From a bacterium (GTDB lineage Bacteria > Bacillota > Bacilli > Lactobacillales > Streptococcaceae): a stretch of DNA of 64,000 nucleotides. The first letter of the stretch is position 1, and each line of letters starts with the position of its first letter. The stretch is from NCBI GenBank assembly GCA_905221375.1, contig CAJNCY010000005.1:104290-168289 (forward strand). The letters run 5' to 3'. The notes under the pieces are model-generated. The model saw only the letters and a list, made by a program, of their open reading frames with translations. It ran no database searches and was not told the DNA's origin. A program made the translations under genes and the position numbers. Below, one piece after another: positions 15,047-27,058 of the stretch.

Positions 15047-17299
15047 ATGAAGTGGACAAAAAGAATAACCCGATTTGCGATTAGAAACCGTAAATCTCCA
15101 GCAGAAAACCGTAAAATAGTGGGGAAGTACATCAGCTTGTTAGCTGTCGTACTTTTCGCTGTCTTTTTGGTCAATTTTGCTGTTATTATCGGGAGTGGTA
15201 GTAAATTTGGAACGGATCTAGTAAAAGAGGCTAAGAAAGTTCACCAAATAACTCGTACAGTCCCTGCCAAACGTGGGACTATTTATGACCGAAATGGAGT
15301 CCCGATTGCTGAGGACGCAACCTCCTATAATGTCTATGCTGTTATTGATAAAAAATACAAATCAGCAACGGGTAAAATTCTTTATGTAGAAGATGCCCAG
15401 TTTAATAAGGTAGCAGAGGTCTTCCATAAGTATTTGGATATGGACGAGGCTTATGTTAAAGAACAATTGTCTCAACCGAATCTGACCCAAGTTTCTTTTG
15501 GTGCCAAAGGAAATGGAATTACCTATGCCAATATGATGGCTATTAAAAAGGATTTGAAAGACGCTAGTGTTGAAGGAATTGACTTTACAACTAGCCCAAA
15601 CAGAAGTTATCCAAATGGACAATTCGCTTCTAGTTTTATTGGTTTAGCCCAACTCCATGAAAATGAGGATGGTAGCAAGAGTTTGCTGGGAACTTCTGGG
15701 ATGGAGAGTTCCTTGAATAGTATTCTCGCAGGGAAAGACGGTATTATTACCTATGAAAAAGATCGTCTGGGTAATATTGTCCCCGGAACAGAACAAGTGT
15801 CCCAGCAAACGGTAGATGGCAAGGACGTTTATACGACTATTTCTAGCACCCTTCAGTCCTTCATGGAAACACAGATGAATGCCTTTCAAGAAAAAGTAAA
15901 AGGCAAGTATATGACGGCTACCTTGGTTAGTGCTAAAACGGGGGAAATTCTTGCAACAACGCAGAGACCAACCTTTGATGCCGATACTAAGGAAGGACTT
16001 ACCAAGGACTTTGTTTGGCGTGACATCCTCTATCAAAGTAACTATGAGCCAGGGTCAACCATGAAGGTCATGACGCTTGCTGCTGCTATTGATAATAATA
16101 CTTTCCCAGGAGGAGAAGTTTTCAATAGTAGTGAGTTAAAAGTAGCAGATGTTACTATTCGAGATTGGGACGTCAATGAAGGATTGACTGGTGGCAGAAT
16201 GATGACCTTTTCTCAAGGTTTCGCGCTCTCAAGTAACGTTGGGATGACGCTTCTTGAGCAAAAGATGGGAGATGCTACCTGGCTGGATTATCTAAATCGC
16301 TTTAAATTTGGTGTTCCGACTCGATTTGGTTTGACGGATGAATATGCAGGCCAACTTCCGGCTGACAATATCGTCAATATTGCTCAGAGTTCATTTGGAC
16401 AAGGGATTTCAGTGACCCAGACGCAAATGATTCGTGCCTTCACGGCTATTGCCAACGATGGAGTCATGCTAGAACCTAAATTTATCAGTGCCTTATATGA
16501 CCCAAATGACCAATCTGTTCGGAAATCTCAAAAAGAGATTGTAGGAAATCCTGTTTCCAAAGATGCAGCCAGTCTAACTCGAACCAACATGGTTTTGGTA
16601 GGAACGGACCCCGTTTATGGAACCATGCATAACCACAGCACAGGCAAGCCAACTGTAACTGTTCCTGGTCAAAATGTAGCTCTTAAGTCTGGTACAGCCC
16701 AGATTGCCGATGAGAAAAATGGAGGTTACTTGGTTGGTACGACCAATTACATTTTTTCGGCTGTATCGATGAACCCTGCTGAAAATCCTGATTTTATCCT
16801 CTATGTGACGGTTCAACAGCCAGAGCATTATTCAGGTATTCAGTTGGGGGAATTTGCCAATCCTATCTTGGAAAGAGCAGTGGCCATGAAAGATTCCCTT
16901 AACCTCCAATCTACTGCTAAAACGTTAGATCAGGTAACCAATCAAAGCGCTTATGCCATGCCTAGCATCAAGGATATTTCACCCGGTGATTTGGCGGAAG
17001 CCTTACGTCGCAATATTGTGCAACCAATCGTTGTAGGAACAGGAACAAAGATTAAAGAATCATCTGTAGAAGAAGGGGCCAATCTTACACCTAACCAGCA
17101 AGTTCTCCTCTTATCTGATAAAGCAGAGGAAGTTCCAGATATGTATGGTTGGACAAAAGCAACCGCAGAAGCTTTTTCTAAGTGGTTAAATATAGAACTT
17201 GAATTTGAAGGTTCAGGCTCTACTGTGCAGAAGCAAGATGTTCGTGCTAATACAGCTATCAAGGGCATTAAAAAAATTACATTAACTTTAGGAGACTAA
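15047..17299 (+). CDS. pbpX: Penicillin-binding protein 2x
   Basis: A 750-residue septal class B transpeptidase that cross-links peptidoglycan during division. A single N-terminal membrane anchor (about 27-48) is followed by the dimerisation domain, the transpeptidase domain and two C-terminal PASTA domains. The active-site motifs are S337TMK, S395SN and K547SGT, at the same numbering as strain R6. Compared with the R6 protein as I remember it, this allele has M343T, H394L (beside SSN), L565T and D567N, all in or near the active site; H394L and M343T have been reported in beta-lactam-resistant alleles. T338 and Q552 are unchanged. It may be a mosaic or simply the S. mitis version. Confidence 0.96.
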   Translation: MKWTKRITRFAIRNRKSPAENRKIVGKYISLLAVVLFAVFLVNFAVIIGSGSKFGTDLVKEAKKVHQITRTVPAKRGTIYDRNGVPIAEDATSYNVYAVIDKKYKSATGKILYVEDAQFNKVAEVFHKYLDMDEAYVKEQLSQPNLTQVSFGAKGNGITYANMMAIKKDLKDASVEGIDFTTSPNRSYPNGQFASSFIGLAQLHENEDGSKSLLGTSGMESSLNSILAGKDGIITYEKDRLGNIVPGTEQVSQQTVDGKDVYTTISSTLQSFMETQMNAFQEKVKGKYMTATLVSAKTGEILATTQRPTFDADTKEGLTKDFVWRDILYQSNYEPGSTMKVMTLAAAIDNNTFPGGEVFNSSELKVADVTIRDWDVNEGLTGGRMMTFSQGFALSSNVGMTLLEQKMGDATWLDYLNRFKFGVPTRFGLTDEYAGQLPADNIVNIAQSSFGQGISVTQTQMIRAFTAIANDGVMLEPKFISALYDPNDQSVRKSQKEIVGNPVSKDAASLTRTNMVLVGTDPVYGTMHNHSTGKPTVTVPGQNVALKSGTAQIADEKNGGYLVGTTNYIFSAVSMNPAENPDFILYVTVQQPEHYSGIQLGEFANPILERAVAMKDSLNLQSTAKTLDQVTNQSAYAMPSIKDISPGDLAEALRRNIVQPIVVGTGTKIKESSVEEGANLTPNQQVLLLSDKAEEVPDMYGWTKATAEAFSKWLNIELEFEGSGSTVQKQDVRANTAIKGIKKITLTLGD

Positions 17300-17300
17300 T

Positions 17301-18281
17301 ATGTTTATTTCCATCAGTGCTGGAATTGTGACTTTTTTACTAACTTTAGTAGGAATTCCGGCCTTTATCCAATTTTATCGAAAGGCGCAAATTACAGGCC
17401 AGCAGATGCACGAGGATGTCAAACAGCACCAGGCAAAAGCTGGCACGCCAACTATGGGGGGACTTGTTTTCCTCATTGCTGCAGTTGTGGTGAGTTTCCT
17501 TGTTGCCCTTTTTTCAAAACAATTGACCAATAATGTGGGAATGATTTTGTTCATCTTGGTCCTTTATGGACTTGTCGGATTTTTAGATGACTTTCTCAAG
17601 GTCTTTCGTAAAATCAATGAGGGGCTGAATCCTAAGCAAAAATTGGCTCTTCAGCTCCTAGGTGGGGTCGTTTTCTACCTTTTCTATGAGCGCGGTGGCG
17701 ATATGCTTTCAGTCTTTGGTTACCAAGTGCATCTAGGGATTTTCTATATTCTTTTCGCTCTTTTCTGGCTAGTCGGTTTTTCAAACGCGGTCAACTTGAC
17801 AGACGGAATTGATGGTCTAGCTAGTATTTCTGTAGTCATCAGCTTGTCAGCTTATGGAGTTATTGCCTATGTGCAAGGTCAGATGGATATTCTTCTGGTG
17901 ATTCTTGCCATGATTGGGGGCTTGCTTGGTTTCTTCGTCTTTAACCACAAGCCTGCTAAGGTCTTTATGGGGGATGTGGGAAGTTTGGCCCTAGGTGGAA
18001 TGCTGGCAGCTATCTCTATGGCCCTCCATCAAGAATGGACTCTCTTGATTATCGGAATTGTTTATGTCTTTGAAACAACTTCAGTCATGATGCAAGTCAG
18101 TTACTTCAAAATGACTGGTGGCAAACGTATTTTCCGCATGACACCTGTGCATCACCATTTTGAGCTTGGAGGATTGTCCGGTAAAGGAACTCCTTGGAGT
18201 GAGTGGAAGGTCGACTTCTTCTTTTGGGGAGTGGGGCTTCTAGCGAGTCTCCTGACCCTAGCAATTTTATATTTGATGTAA
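17301..18281 (+). CDS. mraY: Phospho-MurNAc-pentapeptide transferase MraY
   Basis: A 326-residue integral membrane enzyme that moves phospho-MurNAc-pentapeptide from UDP to undecaprenyl phosphate, making lipid I. About ten membrane segments are visible. The catalytic acidic motifs are [21 protein letters not shown] and the phosphate-binding loop [12 protein letters not shown]. The His-rich signature PVHHHFEL lies near the end. It starts 1 base after pbpX and ends the operon at a strong terminator. Confidence 0.96.
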   Translation: MFISISAGIVTFLLTLVGIPAFIQFYRKAQITGQQMHEDVKQHQAKAGTPTMGGLVFLIAAVVVSFLVALFSKQLTNNVGMILFILVLYGLVGFLDDFLKVFRKINEGLNPKQKLALQLLGGVVFYLFYERGGDMLSVFGYQVHLGIFYILFALFWLVGFSNAVNLTDGIDGLASISVVISLSAYGVIAYVQGQMDILLVILAMIGGLLGFFVFNHKPAKVFMGDVGSLALGGMLAAISMALHQEWTLLIIGIVYVFETTSVMMQVSYFKMTGGKRIFRMTPVHHHFELGGLSGKGTPWSEWKVDFFFWGVGLLASLLTLAILYLM

Positions 18282-18287
18282 GAATGG

Positions 18288-18312
18288 CACCCTGACGTTT
18301 CAGGGTGTTTTT
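18288..18312 (+). terminator. Intrinsic terminator of the pbpX-mraY operon
   Basis: Perfect stem CACCCTGA/TCAGGGTG with a 4-base loop and a T5 tail. Confidence 0.92.
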
Positions 18313-18329
18313 GCATTCTAAAAAATATT

Positions 18330-18379
18330 GGTCAATTAAAGTCAAATCTCTTGACCTTTTCTGACTAATGTAGTATATT
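18330..18379 (+). promoter_or_regulatory. CtsR box and promoter of clpL
   Basis: GGTCAATTAAAGTCAAA (18330-18346) matches the CtsR heat-shock operator (tandem RGTCAAA heptads, 3-base spacing). It directly precedes TTGACC (18351-18356), 17 bases and TATATT (18374-18379). CtsR bound here would block the promoter. Confidence 0.8.
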
Positions 18380-18382
18380 ATG

Positions 18383-18410
18383 AACGTAAGGTAAATGAAA
18401 GCCTTACGTT
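18383..18410 (+). promoter_or_regulatory. Leader hairpin at the clpL transcript start
   Basis: Perfect 9-base arms AACGTAAGG (18383-18391) and CCTTACGTT (18402-18410) fall at the predicted 5' end of the clpL mRNA. This could stabilise the transcript or act as a thermosensitive structure. Confidence 0.5.
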
Positions 18411-18447
18411 AACACTTATTTAAAGTAAAATAGAAAGAGGTGTGTCT

Positions 18448-18537
18448 ATGTTTAATCTAGAAATCTTCAGAAGTAAAGATAGTCTACTCCTGCTTGAAAA
18501 AGAAAAACCAGAAATAGTACGTAGAGTAGCGATTTAG
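18448..18537 (+). CDS. Small ORF (29 aa) in the clpL leader
   Basis: ATG 18448 with the upstream ribosome-binding site AAAGAGG opens a 29-residue frame that begins MFNLEIFRSKDSLLLLEKEK and ends at TAG 18535. It lies between the two CtsR boxes on the clpL transcript. It resembles no family I know. It could be a leader peptide or a small stress protein; coding status is uncertain. Confidence 0.4.
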   Translation: MFNLEIFRSKDSLLLLEKEKPEIVRRVAI

Positions 18538-18561
18538 CTAGTCTAAATTTTTTAAAATAAA

Positions 18562-18578
18562 AGTCAAAGATAGTCAAT
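18562..18578 (+). promoter_or_regulatory. Second CtsR box upstream of clpL
   Basis: AGTCAAAGATAGTCAAT is a tandem heptad at 3-base spacing, 42 bases before the clpL start and about 230 bases downstream of the first box. It lies inside the transcribed leader, so it could act as a roadblock or control a second promoter. Confidence 0.7.
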
Positions 18579-18619
18579 ATCAGTAATCATAACTAAGTAA
18601 ACAAAAAGAGGTAAAGAAT

Positions 18620-20725
18620 ATGAACAACAACTTTAATAATTTTAACAACATGGATGATTTGTTTAACCAATTGATGGGTGGTATGCGAGGATACAGTTCT
18701 GAAAACCGTCGCTACTTGATTAATGGACGTGAAGTGACACCTGAGGAATTTGCTCACTATCGTGCAACTGGTCAATTGCCAGGAAATGCAGAAACTGATG
18801 GACAAATGCAACAACAGGCTTCAGGTATGAAACAAGATGGTGTCCTTGCTAAACTAGGCCGAAACTTGACCGCAGAAGCTCGTGAGGGCAAGTTGGATCC
18901 TGTTATCGGACGAAACAAGGAAATTCAAGAAACATCTGAAATCCTCTCACGTCGTACCAAAAACAATCCTGTTTTGGTCGGAGATGCAGGTGTTGGTAAG
19001 ACAGCCGTTGTCGAAGGTCTAGCGCAAGCTATTGTGAACGGTGATGTTCCAGCTGCTATTAAGAACAAGGAAATTATCTCCATTGATATCTCAGGTCTTG
19101 AGGCTGGTACTCAATACCGTGGTAGCTTTGAAGAAAATGTCCAAAATCTAGTCAATGAAGTGAAAGGAGCGGGAAATATTATTCTCTTCTTTGATGAAAT
19201 TCACCAAATCCTTGGTGCTGGTAGCACTGGAGGAGATAGTGGTTCTAAAGGGCTTGCGGACATTCTCAAGCCAGCTCTCTCTCGTGGTGAATTGACCGTT
19301 ATTGGAGCGACAACTCAAGACGAATACCGTAACACGATCTTGAAGAATGCAGCTCTTGCTCGTCGTTTCAACGAAGTCAAGGTCAATGCTCCTTCAGCAG
19401 AGGATACCTTTAAAATCCTTCAAGGAATTCGTGACCTCTATCAACAACACCACAATGTCATCTTGCCAGATGAAGTCTTGAAAGCAGCAGTGGATTATTC
19501 TGTTCAATACATTCCACAACGTAGCTTGCCAGATAAGGCTATCGACCTTGTCGATGTAACAGCTGCTCACTTGGCAGCTCAACATCCAGTAACAGATGTT
19601 CATGCTGTTGAACGTGAAATCGAGGCAGAAAAAGACAAGCAAGAAAAAGCGGTTGAGGCAGAAGATTTTGAAGCTGCTCTAAACTATAAAACACGCATTG
19701 CAGAATTGGAAAAGAAAATCGAAAACCACACAGAAGATATGAAAGTGACTGCAAGTGTCAACGATGTGGCTGAATCTGTAGAACGAATGACGGGTATCCC
19801 GGTTTCACAAATGGGAGCATCAGACATCGAACGTTTGAAAGATATGGCTCATCGTCTGCAAGATAAGGTAATCGGTCAAGATAAGGCAGTTGAAGCTGTA
19901 GCCCGTGCTATCCGTCGTAACCGTGCTGGTTTTGATGAAGGCAATCGCCCAATCGGAAGCTTCCTCTTTGTAGGACCAACTGGTGTTGGTAAGACAGAGC
20001 TTGCTAAGCAATTGGCGCTAGATATGTTTGGAACCAAGGATGCAATTATCCGTTTGGATATGTCTGAATACAGTGACCGCACAGCCGTATCTAAATTGAT
20101 CGGTACAACAGCCGGATATGTAGGATATGATGACAATAGCAATACCTTGACAGAACGTGTTCGTCGCAATCCTTACTCTATCATTCTCTTGGATGAAATT
20201 GAAAAGGCTGATCCCCAAGTGATTACTCTTCTTCTCCAAGTCTTGGATGACGGTCGTTTGACAGATGGTCAAGGAAATACAGTGAACTTTAAGAACACTG
20301 TTATTATCGCAACTTCAAATGCAGGCTTTGGTTACGAAGCTAACTTGACAGAAGATGCGGATAAACCAGAACTCATGGATCGTTTGAAACCATACTTCCG
20401 TCCAGAATTCCTTAACCGCTTTAACGCAGTTATTGAGTTCTCACACTTGACGAAGGAAGATCTTTCTAAGATTGTAGATTTGATGTTGGTAGAAGTTAAC
20501 CAAACCTTGGCTAAGAAAGACATTGATTTGATAGTCAGTCAAGCGGCTAAAGACTATATCACAGAAGAAGGCTATGACGAAGTCATGGGTGTTCGTCCAC
20601 TCCGTCGCGTGGTTGAACAACAAATTCGTGATAAGGTGACAGACTTCCATTTGGATCACCTAGATGCCAAACACCTAGAAGCAGATATGGAAGATGGTGG
20701 TTTAGTTATTCGTGAAAAAGCCTAA
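18620..20725 (+). CDS. clpL: ATP-dependent chaperone/protease subunit ClpL
   Basis: A 701-residue Hsp100 protein with two AAA+ domains. Walker A motifs are [10 protein letters not shown] (about residue 120) and [10 protein letters not shown] (about residue 453). The middle region (about 330-375) is a short UVR-like coiled coil ([20 protein letters not shown]). The N-terminus lacks the ClpC repeat domain and is Asn-rich ([15 protein letters not shown]), typical of ClpL. It acts as a heat-shock disaggregase in the cytosol and in streptococci affects heat and penicillin tolerance. It has a GAGG ribosome-binding site and two CtsR boxes upstream, and is monocistronic with a strong terminator. Confidence 0.96.
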   Translation: MNNNFNNFNNMDDLFNQLMGGMRGYSSENRRYLINGREVTPEEFAHYRATGQLPGNAETDGQMQQQASGMKQDGVLAKLGRNLTAEAREGKLDPVIGRNKEIQETSEILSRRTKNNPVLVGDAGVGKTAVVEGLAQAIVNGDVPAAIKNKEIISIDISGLEAGTQYRGSFEENVQNLVNEVKGAGNIILFFDEIHQILGAGSTGGDSGSKGLADILKPALSRGELTVIGATTQDEYRNTILKNAALARRFNEVKVNAPSAEDTFKILQGIRDLYQQHHNVILPDEVLKAAVDYSVQYIPQRSLPDKAIDLVDVTAAHLAAQHPVTDVHAVEREIEAEKDKQEKAVEAEDFEAALNYKTRIAELEKKIENHTEDMKVTASVNDVAESVERMTGIPVSQMGASDIERLKDMAHRLQDKVIGQDKAVEAVARAIRRNRAGFDEGNRPIGSFLFVGPTGVGKTELAKQLALDMFGTKDAIIRLDMSEYSDRTAVSKLIGTTAGYVGYDDNSNTLTERVRRNPYSIILLDEIEKADPQVITLLLQVLDDGRLTDGQGNTVNFKNTVIIATSNAGFGYEANLTEDADKPELMDRLKPYFRPEFLNRFNAVIEFSHLTKEDLSKIVDLMLVEVNQTLAKKDIDLIVSQAAKDYITEEGYDEVMGVRPLRRVVEQQIRDKVTDFHLDHLDAKHLEADMEDGGLVIREKA

Positions 20726-20749
20726 GACAGAATTTTGAGGATAAAAAAG

Positions 20750-20780
20750 AAGGAACCAGCTGAAAAAACTGGTTCCTTTT
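20750..20780. terminator. Bidirectional terminator between clpL and luxS
   Basis: Perfect arms AAGGAACCAG (20750-20759) and CTGGTTCCTT (20769-20778). T-rich on the plus side, and on the minus side the A-run before the stem gives a T-run, so it serves both convergent genes. Confidence 0.9.
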
Positions 20781-20784
20781 GTGT

Positions 20785-21267
20785 TTAAATCACATGACGC
20801 TCAAAGGCATCATCTGAAATCCCTTGTTCCAGGATGAGTTTCGCCCATTCTTTAGCAGAGAAGAGGCTGTGATCCTTGTAGTTTCCGCAAGATTCGATGG
20901 TTGTTCCTGGGACATCTTCCCAAGTAGTAGTTTCGGCGATTTCCTTGAGCGAATCTTTGATGACAGCTGCAATTTCAGCGCTGGTATGACGCCCCCACAT
21001 AATCATGTGGAAACCTGTGCGGCAACCAAATGGTGAACAGTCAATCATGCCGTCAATGCGGGTACGGATGAGTTTTGCCAAGAGGTGTTCGATAGTGTGA
21101 AGGCCTGCAGTAGGGATAGAGTCTTCGTTTGGTTGCACCAAGCGAATATCATAATTGGAGATGATGTCTCCTTTTGGCCCTGTTTCTTCCCCAATCAAGC
21201 GAACATAAGGTGCTTTAACAATGGTGTGGTCAAGTTCAAAACTTTCAACAATAACTTCTTTTGACAT
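20785..21267 (-). CDS. luxS: S-ribosylhomocysteine lyase LuxS
   Basis: A 160-residue metalloenzyme that cleaves S-ribosylhomocysteine to homocysteine and DPD, the precursor of autoinducer-2. The metal ligands H57 and H61 are in [11 protein letters not shown] and the third ligand is the Cys of [10 protein letters not shown]. The catalytic Cys is in [12 protein letters not shown] chose ATG 21267 ([14 protein letters not shown]) because it has the ribosome-binding site AAAGGA and matches the family N-terminus; the longer open frame would run through the promoter. It is a single-gene unit. Confidence 0.95.
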   Translation of the reverse strand: MSKEVIVESFELDHTIVKAPYVRLIGEETGPKGDIISNYDIRLVQPNEDSIPTAGLHTIEHLLAKLIRTRIDGMIDCSPFGCRTGFHMIMWGRHTSAEIAAVIKDSLKEIAETTTWEDVPGTTIESCGNYKDHSLFSAKEWAKLILEQGISDDAFERHVI

Positions 21268-21294
21268 GGTAAATCCTTTCAGTTTTCTTCTTTC

Positions 21295-21303
21295 ATTATA
21301 ACA
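21295..21303 (-). promoter_or_regulatory. luxS promoter (extended -10)
   Basis: TG-T-TATAAT on the minus strand, about 28 bases before the luxS ATG. No convincing -35 is present, which is normal for extended -10 promoters. Confidence 0.65.
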
Positions 21304-21330
21304 TAAAGCTGGCTCCTGAGACAGAGAGAA

Positions 21331-21354
21331 AACCTCTCCGAGGGTGGAGAGGTT
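21331..21354 (-). terminator. Terminator after the DUF1846 gene
   Basis: Perfect arms AACCTCTCC/GGAGAGGTT with a 6-base loop, 8 bases past the stop of the minus-strand gene. The T-rich tail (TTTTCTC) is modest. Confidence 0.65.
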
Positions 21355-21361
21355 GCAATCT

Positions 21362-22846
21362 TTACTTACGATATAAACGGTCGTATTGGTAGTAAGGGTC
21401 AAAGGTTACATTGATACCCAATTTGCGAAGGACATTCTTGTCTTCATCTGTCAAGATGATGGTTGAGTGTGCTTCGCTTCCTTTGAGGTTGCCAAGTTCT
21501 TCCATAGCGCGGGCAGCATCAGGATTTTCTGTAGCTGTGATAGCCAGTGCAATCAAGATTTCATTTGAATGCAGGCGTGGGTTGCGGCTACCTAGATGAT
21601 CGATTTTAAGACCTTGGATTGGCTTGACAAGTTCAGGTTCGATTAGTTTTACTTCTTTAGCAATGTCAGCTGATTTCTTGATAGCATTAATAAGAGCAGC
21701 AGCTGTAGGGCCAAAGAGTTCTGAGTTCTTACCTGTGACGATTTCCCCATTTGGCAATTCAAGGGCTAGGGCTGGTCCGCCAGTTTCTTCTGCTTTTTGA
21801 CGTGCGGCAACAGCAACCTTACGGTCTGCAGGTGTGATGCCGAGGTCATTCATGAGCAACTCAATTTTCTTAACAGCAGCTTCGCCCACTTTTTCGGCTT
21901 TAAAATCAAGAACAGTTTGATAGTAACGGCGGATGATTTCTTGTTTAGAAGCTTCGACAGCAGCCTCGTCATCAGTAATAGCGAAGCCAACCATGTTGAC
22001 ACCCATGTCTGTCGGTGAAGCGTATGGAGATTCACCAAGGATACGTTCTAGCATGCGTTTGAGAACTGGGAAAATTTCAATATCACGGTTGTAGTTGACA
22101 GTGGTTTCTCCGTAAGTTTGGAGATGGAAAGGGTCAATCATGTTGACATCATCAAGGTCTGCTGTGGCAGCCTCGTAGGCCAAATTGACTGGGTGATGAA
22201 GGGGAAGATTCCAAACTGGGAAGGTTTCAAATTTAGCGTAACCAGACTTGATACCATTGATTTGGTCGTGGTACATGTTTGACATACAAGTTGCCAATTT
22301 TCCAGAACCAGGTCCAGGAGCCGTTACGACAATCAAGTTGCGACTGGTTTTGATGTAGTCGTTTTTCCCCATACCTTCTGGGGAAATGATGTGATCCATA
22401 TCTGTTGGATATCCTTTGATTGGATAATGAAGATAAGACTCAATCCCGTTTTTCTCAAGTTGGTTGCGGAAGGCATCTGCGGCTGGTTGGCCAGCGTACT
22501 GTGTGATGACAACAGAGCCAACAAAAATTCCCAATTCATTGAATTTATCAATCAAGCGAAGAACTTCTTGGTCATAAGAAATGCCCAAGTCACCACGTGC
22601 TTTAGAATGCTCGATGTTGCTAGCGTTAATAGCAATCACAACCTCAACTTGCTCTTTCAATTCTTGCAAGAGCTTGATTTTGTTGTCAGGCTCATAACCA
22701 GGAAGGACACGAGCAGCGTGGAAATCTTCTAACATTTTACCACCAAACTCCAAGTAGAGCTTGCCGTCAAATTGATTAATGCGCTCCAAAATGTGGTCGC
22801 GCTGTAGATTCAAATATTGTTCAGAACTAAAAGCTTGTTTTTTCAT
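21362..22846 (-). CDS. DUF1846 family protein
   Basis: A 494-residue cytosolic protein of the conserved DUF1846 family, found in many Firmicutes including all pneumococci next to luxS. Family segments seen: [20 protein letters not shown] near the N-terminus, [17 protein letters not shown] (a glycine-rich, phosphate-binding-like loop near residue 175) and [16 protein letters not shown] near the C-terminus. The biochemical function is not established; the loop suggests nucleotide or phosphate binding. It has its own promoter (TATAAT at 22866-22871, minus strand) divergent from dexB. Confidence 0.88.
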   Translation of the reverse strand: MKKQAFSSEQYLNLQRDHILERINQFDGKLYLEFGGKMLEDFHAARVLPGYEPDNKIKLLQELKEQVEVVIAINASNIEHSKARGDLGISYDQEVLRLIDKFNELGIFVGSVVITQYAGQPAADAFRNQLEKNGIESYLHYPIKGYPTDMDHIISPEGMGKNDYIKTSRNLIVVTAPGPGSGKLATCMSNMYHDQINGIKSGYAKFETFPVWNLPLHHPVNLAYEAATADLDDVNMIDPFHLQTYGETTVNYNRDIEIFPVLKRMLERILGESPYASPTDMGVNMVGFAITDDEAAVEASKQEIIRRYYQTVLDFKAEKVGEAAVKKIELLMNDLGITPADRKVAVAARQKAEETGGPALALELPNGEIVTGKNSELFGPTAAALINAIKKSADIAKEVKLIEPELVKPIQGLKIDHLGSRNPRLHSNEILIALAITATENPDAARAMEELGNLKGSEAHSTIILTDEDKNVLRKLGINVTFDPYYQYDRLYRK

Positions 22847-22865
22847 TTTTTTACCTCTGACCTCT

Positions 22866-22871
22866 ATTATA
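22866..22871 (-). promoter_or_regulatory. -10 box of the DUF1846 gene
   Basis: TATAAT on the minus strand, 20 bases before the ATG at 22846, with only a weak -35 (TTTCCT) at 17 bases. Confidence 0.5.
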
Positions 22872-22926
22872 ATAAAAAATTGGAAGTTAGGAAACTACGG
22901 AGTTAAAAAAGGAATCAAAAAGATTA

Positions 22927-22964
22927 GGCAAACGCTTGCACAAAATTCCCAAAAGCGCTATCAT
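22927..22964 (+). promoter_or_regulatory. cre-like CcpA site and dexB promoter
   Basis: GGCAAACGCTTGCA (22927-22940) is close to the CcpA catabolite-response consensus TGWAARCGYTWNCW. It overlaps a TTGCAC -35 (22936-22941) placed 17 bases from TATCAT (22959-22964). CcpA binding would repress the glucosidase gene when sugar is plentiful. Confidence 0.6.
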
Positions 22965-22989
22965 ATACTGTAGATTATTAAAATAATGA

Positions 22990-24606
<1,617 letters not shown>

Positions 24607-24733
24607 ATATTTTTTACAGAAAAATTTAAAATTGAAATCGTATAAAAACAAGGGAGGACTGTATGAAAGGCAGAAATCCTTTGTTTTTTTATAACCAAGG
24701 TTTATAAATTTTCATTCTCAAAATTCAATTAAC

Positions 24734-24762
24734 TTTACAAATTTCCACTATTTTGGTAAAAT
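24734..24762 (+). promoter_or_regulatory. Promoter of the AliB-like gene
   Basis: TTTACA (24734-24739), a 17-base spacer and TAAAAT (24757-24762), preceded by TGG (extended -10). Confidence 0.75.
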
Positions 24763-24766
24763 AAAC

Positions 24767-24789
24767 TTATGTTACAAAAACTAACATAA
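24767..24789 (+). promoter_or_regulatory. Leader hairpin abutting the ribosome-binding site
   Basis: Perfect arms TTATGTTA/TAACATAA with a 7-base loop lie at the predicted transcript start and end directly before AAAGGAGAAAG. This could be an operator or a structure that affects access to the ribosome-binding site. Confidence 0.5.
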
Positions 24790-24801
24790 AGGAGAAAGAA
24801 G

Positions 24802-26760
24802 ATGAATACAAAAAAGCGTGTCCTTAGTGCAGGCCTGACCTTTGCGGCTGCTTTGCTTTTAGCTGCTTGCGGACAATCAGGTTCAGATACAAAAACTTAC
24901 TCATCAACCTTTAGTGGAAATCCAACTACATTTAACTATTTATTAGACTACTACGCTGATAATACATCGATTATAACCAACCTAGTTGATGGTTTGCTTG
25001 AAAATGACAACCACGGAAACCTAGTTCCATCTTTGGCAGAAGACTGGTCTGTTTCAAGCGACGGTCTGACTTATACCTACAAATTGAGAAAAGATGCCAA
25101 ATGGTTCACGGCTGATGGTGAAGAGTACGCTCCAGTCAAGGCACAAGATTTTGTGACAGGTATCAAGTATGCAGTGGATAATAAATCACAGGCCATTGAC
25201 TTGATTCAAAACTCAATCAAGGGCTTGAATGATTATATTACAGGAGCGGATTCTGACTTTTCTAAGGTTGGGGTGAAGGCCATTGACGACCGGACTGTTG
25301 AGTATACTTTGGCACGCCCAGAACCTTACTGGAATTCAAAAACAACCAACAGTATTCTTTTCCCAGTAAACGAAGAGTTTTTAAATTCAAAAGGGAAAGA
25401 TTTTGGTACCCTATCTCCAGATAGTATTCTATACAGCGGACCTTATTTGTTAAAAGATTTCACATCAAAATCATCGATTGAGTATGTGAAGAATCCGCAT
25501 TACTATGATCATGACAAAGTATCGATTGAACATGTGAAATTGGCTTACTTTGATGGTTCAGACCAAGAATTGACCATCCGTAACTTTGAAAGTGGAGCCT
25601 ATTCTATCGCTGGGGTTTATCCAAATAGTTCTAACTTTGCTAAGACCAAGGAAAAATATAAGGATAATATCGTCTATAGCTTGCAGGACAAGACTTCTTG
25701 GTATTTCAATTTCAACGTCAACCGTAAGGCCTACAATCACACTGCTAAAACGACAGATGCGCAGAAGAAGTCAACTGAAACAGCTGTCTTAAACAAGAAC
25801 TTCCGCCAAGCAGTGAACTTTGCCTTGGACCGCACAGCCTATTCTGCCCAGTCAAATGGGGAAGAAGCAGCTAGCAAGACCCTTCGTAACACCCTAGTAC
25901 CTCCTACATTTGTCCAAGTAGGAGACAAGACTTTTGGAGAAGTAGTCGCTTCTAAATTGGTCAACTATGGCACAGAATGGTCAGGTATAAACCTAGCAGA
26001 TGCTCAGGATGCCTATTTCAACAAAGAAAAAGCCCAAGCAAAATTTGCGGAAGCTAAAAAAGAATTGGCCAGTCAAGGTGTGACTTTCCCAATTCACTTG
26101 GATGTGGCTGTTGATCAGACAAGTAAAAATGCTGTGACAGGTATGAACTCTGTTAAGCAGACCCTTGAGTCAGTTTTAGGTGCTGATAACATTGTCATTG
26201 ATGTTCAGCAACTGTCAACAGATGATTTTAATAACGTAGCCTTCTTAGCACCGACACCAGCTGATCGAGACTACGATTTGAACTTTGATGGTTGGGTAGG
26301 TGACTACCAAGATCCGTCAACTTATCTCAATCCTTTCAATGCCGAGGATGGATTCTACCTCAAGATTTTTGGACTAGATGCCCAAGAAGATAAAGCTAAA
26401 ATTGCTAGCTTGGGGCTTGATACCTACACCAAGATGCTCAAAGATGCAGACAGCGAAAACAAAGATGTAGCCAAACGCTATGAAAAATATGCTGAAGCAC
26501 AGGCTTGGATGATTGACAATTCTCTGATCATGTCAGCTATGTCAAGTGGTGGAACAGCATCTGTCACCAAAGTAACGCCATTTACAAGAGGTTATTCATT
26601 GGTCGGTATCAAGGGTGATGGCAATAACTACAAGTACATGAAACTGCAAAAAGATACTGTAACAACCAAACAGTTTGAAGAAGCGAAGACTAAATGGGAG
26701 CAAGAAAGCAAAAAAGCAATCGAAAAAGCTCAAAAAGAAGCAGAAAATCATGTTAAATAA
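24802..26760 (+). CDS. AliB-like oligopeptide-binding lipoprotein
   Basis: A 652-residue solute-binding protein of the peptide/nickel ABC-transporter class. The signal peptide and lipobox LLLAACGQ place the lipidated Cys at about residue 23, so the mature protein is anchored outside the membrane. SBP_bac_5 features are visible, such as GLLENDNHGNLVPSLAEDWS, PVKAQDFVTGIKYA and LNKNFRQAVNFALDRTAYS. It is a paralogue of AliA at 44591 and should deliver peptides to the shared Ami permease. AliB-like genes (AliC/AliD) at this position are known from non-encapsulated pneumococci and S. mitis; here one stands beside a full capsule operon. I cannot say which of AliB/AliC/AliD it equals. Confidence 0.88.
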   Translation: MNTKKRVLSAGLTFAAALLLAACGQSGSDTKTYSSTFSGNPTTFNYLLDYYADNTSIITNLVDGLLENDNHGNLVPSLAEDWSVSSDGLTYTYKLRKDAKWFTADGEEYAPVKAQDFVTGIKYAVDNKSQAIDLIQNSIKGLNDYITGADSDFSKVGVKAIDDRTVEYTLARPEPYWNSKTTNSILFPVNEEFLNSKGKDFGTLSPDSILYSGPYLLKDFTSKSSIEYVKNPHYYDHDKVSIEHVKLAYFDGSDQELTIRNFESGAYSIAGVYPNSSNFAKTKEKYKDNIVYSLQDKTSWYFNFNVNRKAYNHTAKTTDAQKKSTETAVLNKNFRQAVNFALDRTAYSAQSNGEEAASKTLRNTLVPPTFVQVGDKTFGEVVASKLVNYGTEWSGINLADAQDAYFNKEKAQAKFAEAKKELASQGVTFPIHLDVAVDQTSKNAVTGMNSVKQTLESVLGADNIVIDVQQLSTDDFNNVAFLAPTPADRDYDLNFDGWVGDYQDPSTYLNPFNAEDGFYLKIFGLDAQEDKAKIASLGLDTYTKMLKDADSENKDVAKRYEKYAEAQAWMIDNSLIMSAMSSGGTASVTKVTPFTRGYSLVGIKGDGNNYKYMKLQKDTVTTKQFEEAKTKWEQESKKAIEKAQKEAENHVK

Positions 26761-26773
26761 TGTTGAATAATGA

Positions 26774-26828
26774 TGAACAGTTCTATTGGATGATTTTTAT
26801 AAAGTCGTCCTAATAGGGCTGTTTTTTT
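26774..26828 (+). terminator. Intrinsic terminator after the AliB-like gene
   Basis: Long imperfect stem (CTATTGGATGA with TCGTCCTAATAG, closed by ACAG/CTGT) followed by T7. Confidence 0.75.
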
Positions 26829-26898
26829 GCTGTACGGGCTAGTAGTTGTCTAGCTGTGTTGAATTGTAAATGAAATACTGTATTAATTTTGATGGTTT

Positions 26899-26925
26899 AA
26901 TACTCAATGAAAATCAAAGAGCGAC
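26899..26925. repeat. BOX remnant (inverted boxC end)
   Basis: ATACTCAATGAAAATCAAAG is the reverse complement of the boxC terminus seen at 9364 and 46718. The rest of the element is not recognisable, so it is a truncated, inverted BOX copy. Confidence 0.7.
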
Positions 26926-27058
26926 TGGGAAGGGATACACAGAATCTAAAAGACTTGTTTTGAGATTGTCTCCAGCAACATATAACTATGATACGGTGGT
27001 ACTGGTATGCTTTGAATAGGTTTTTGGATAAGACCGGTCAAAAAGTCTTTAAAATTAG

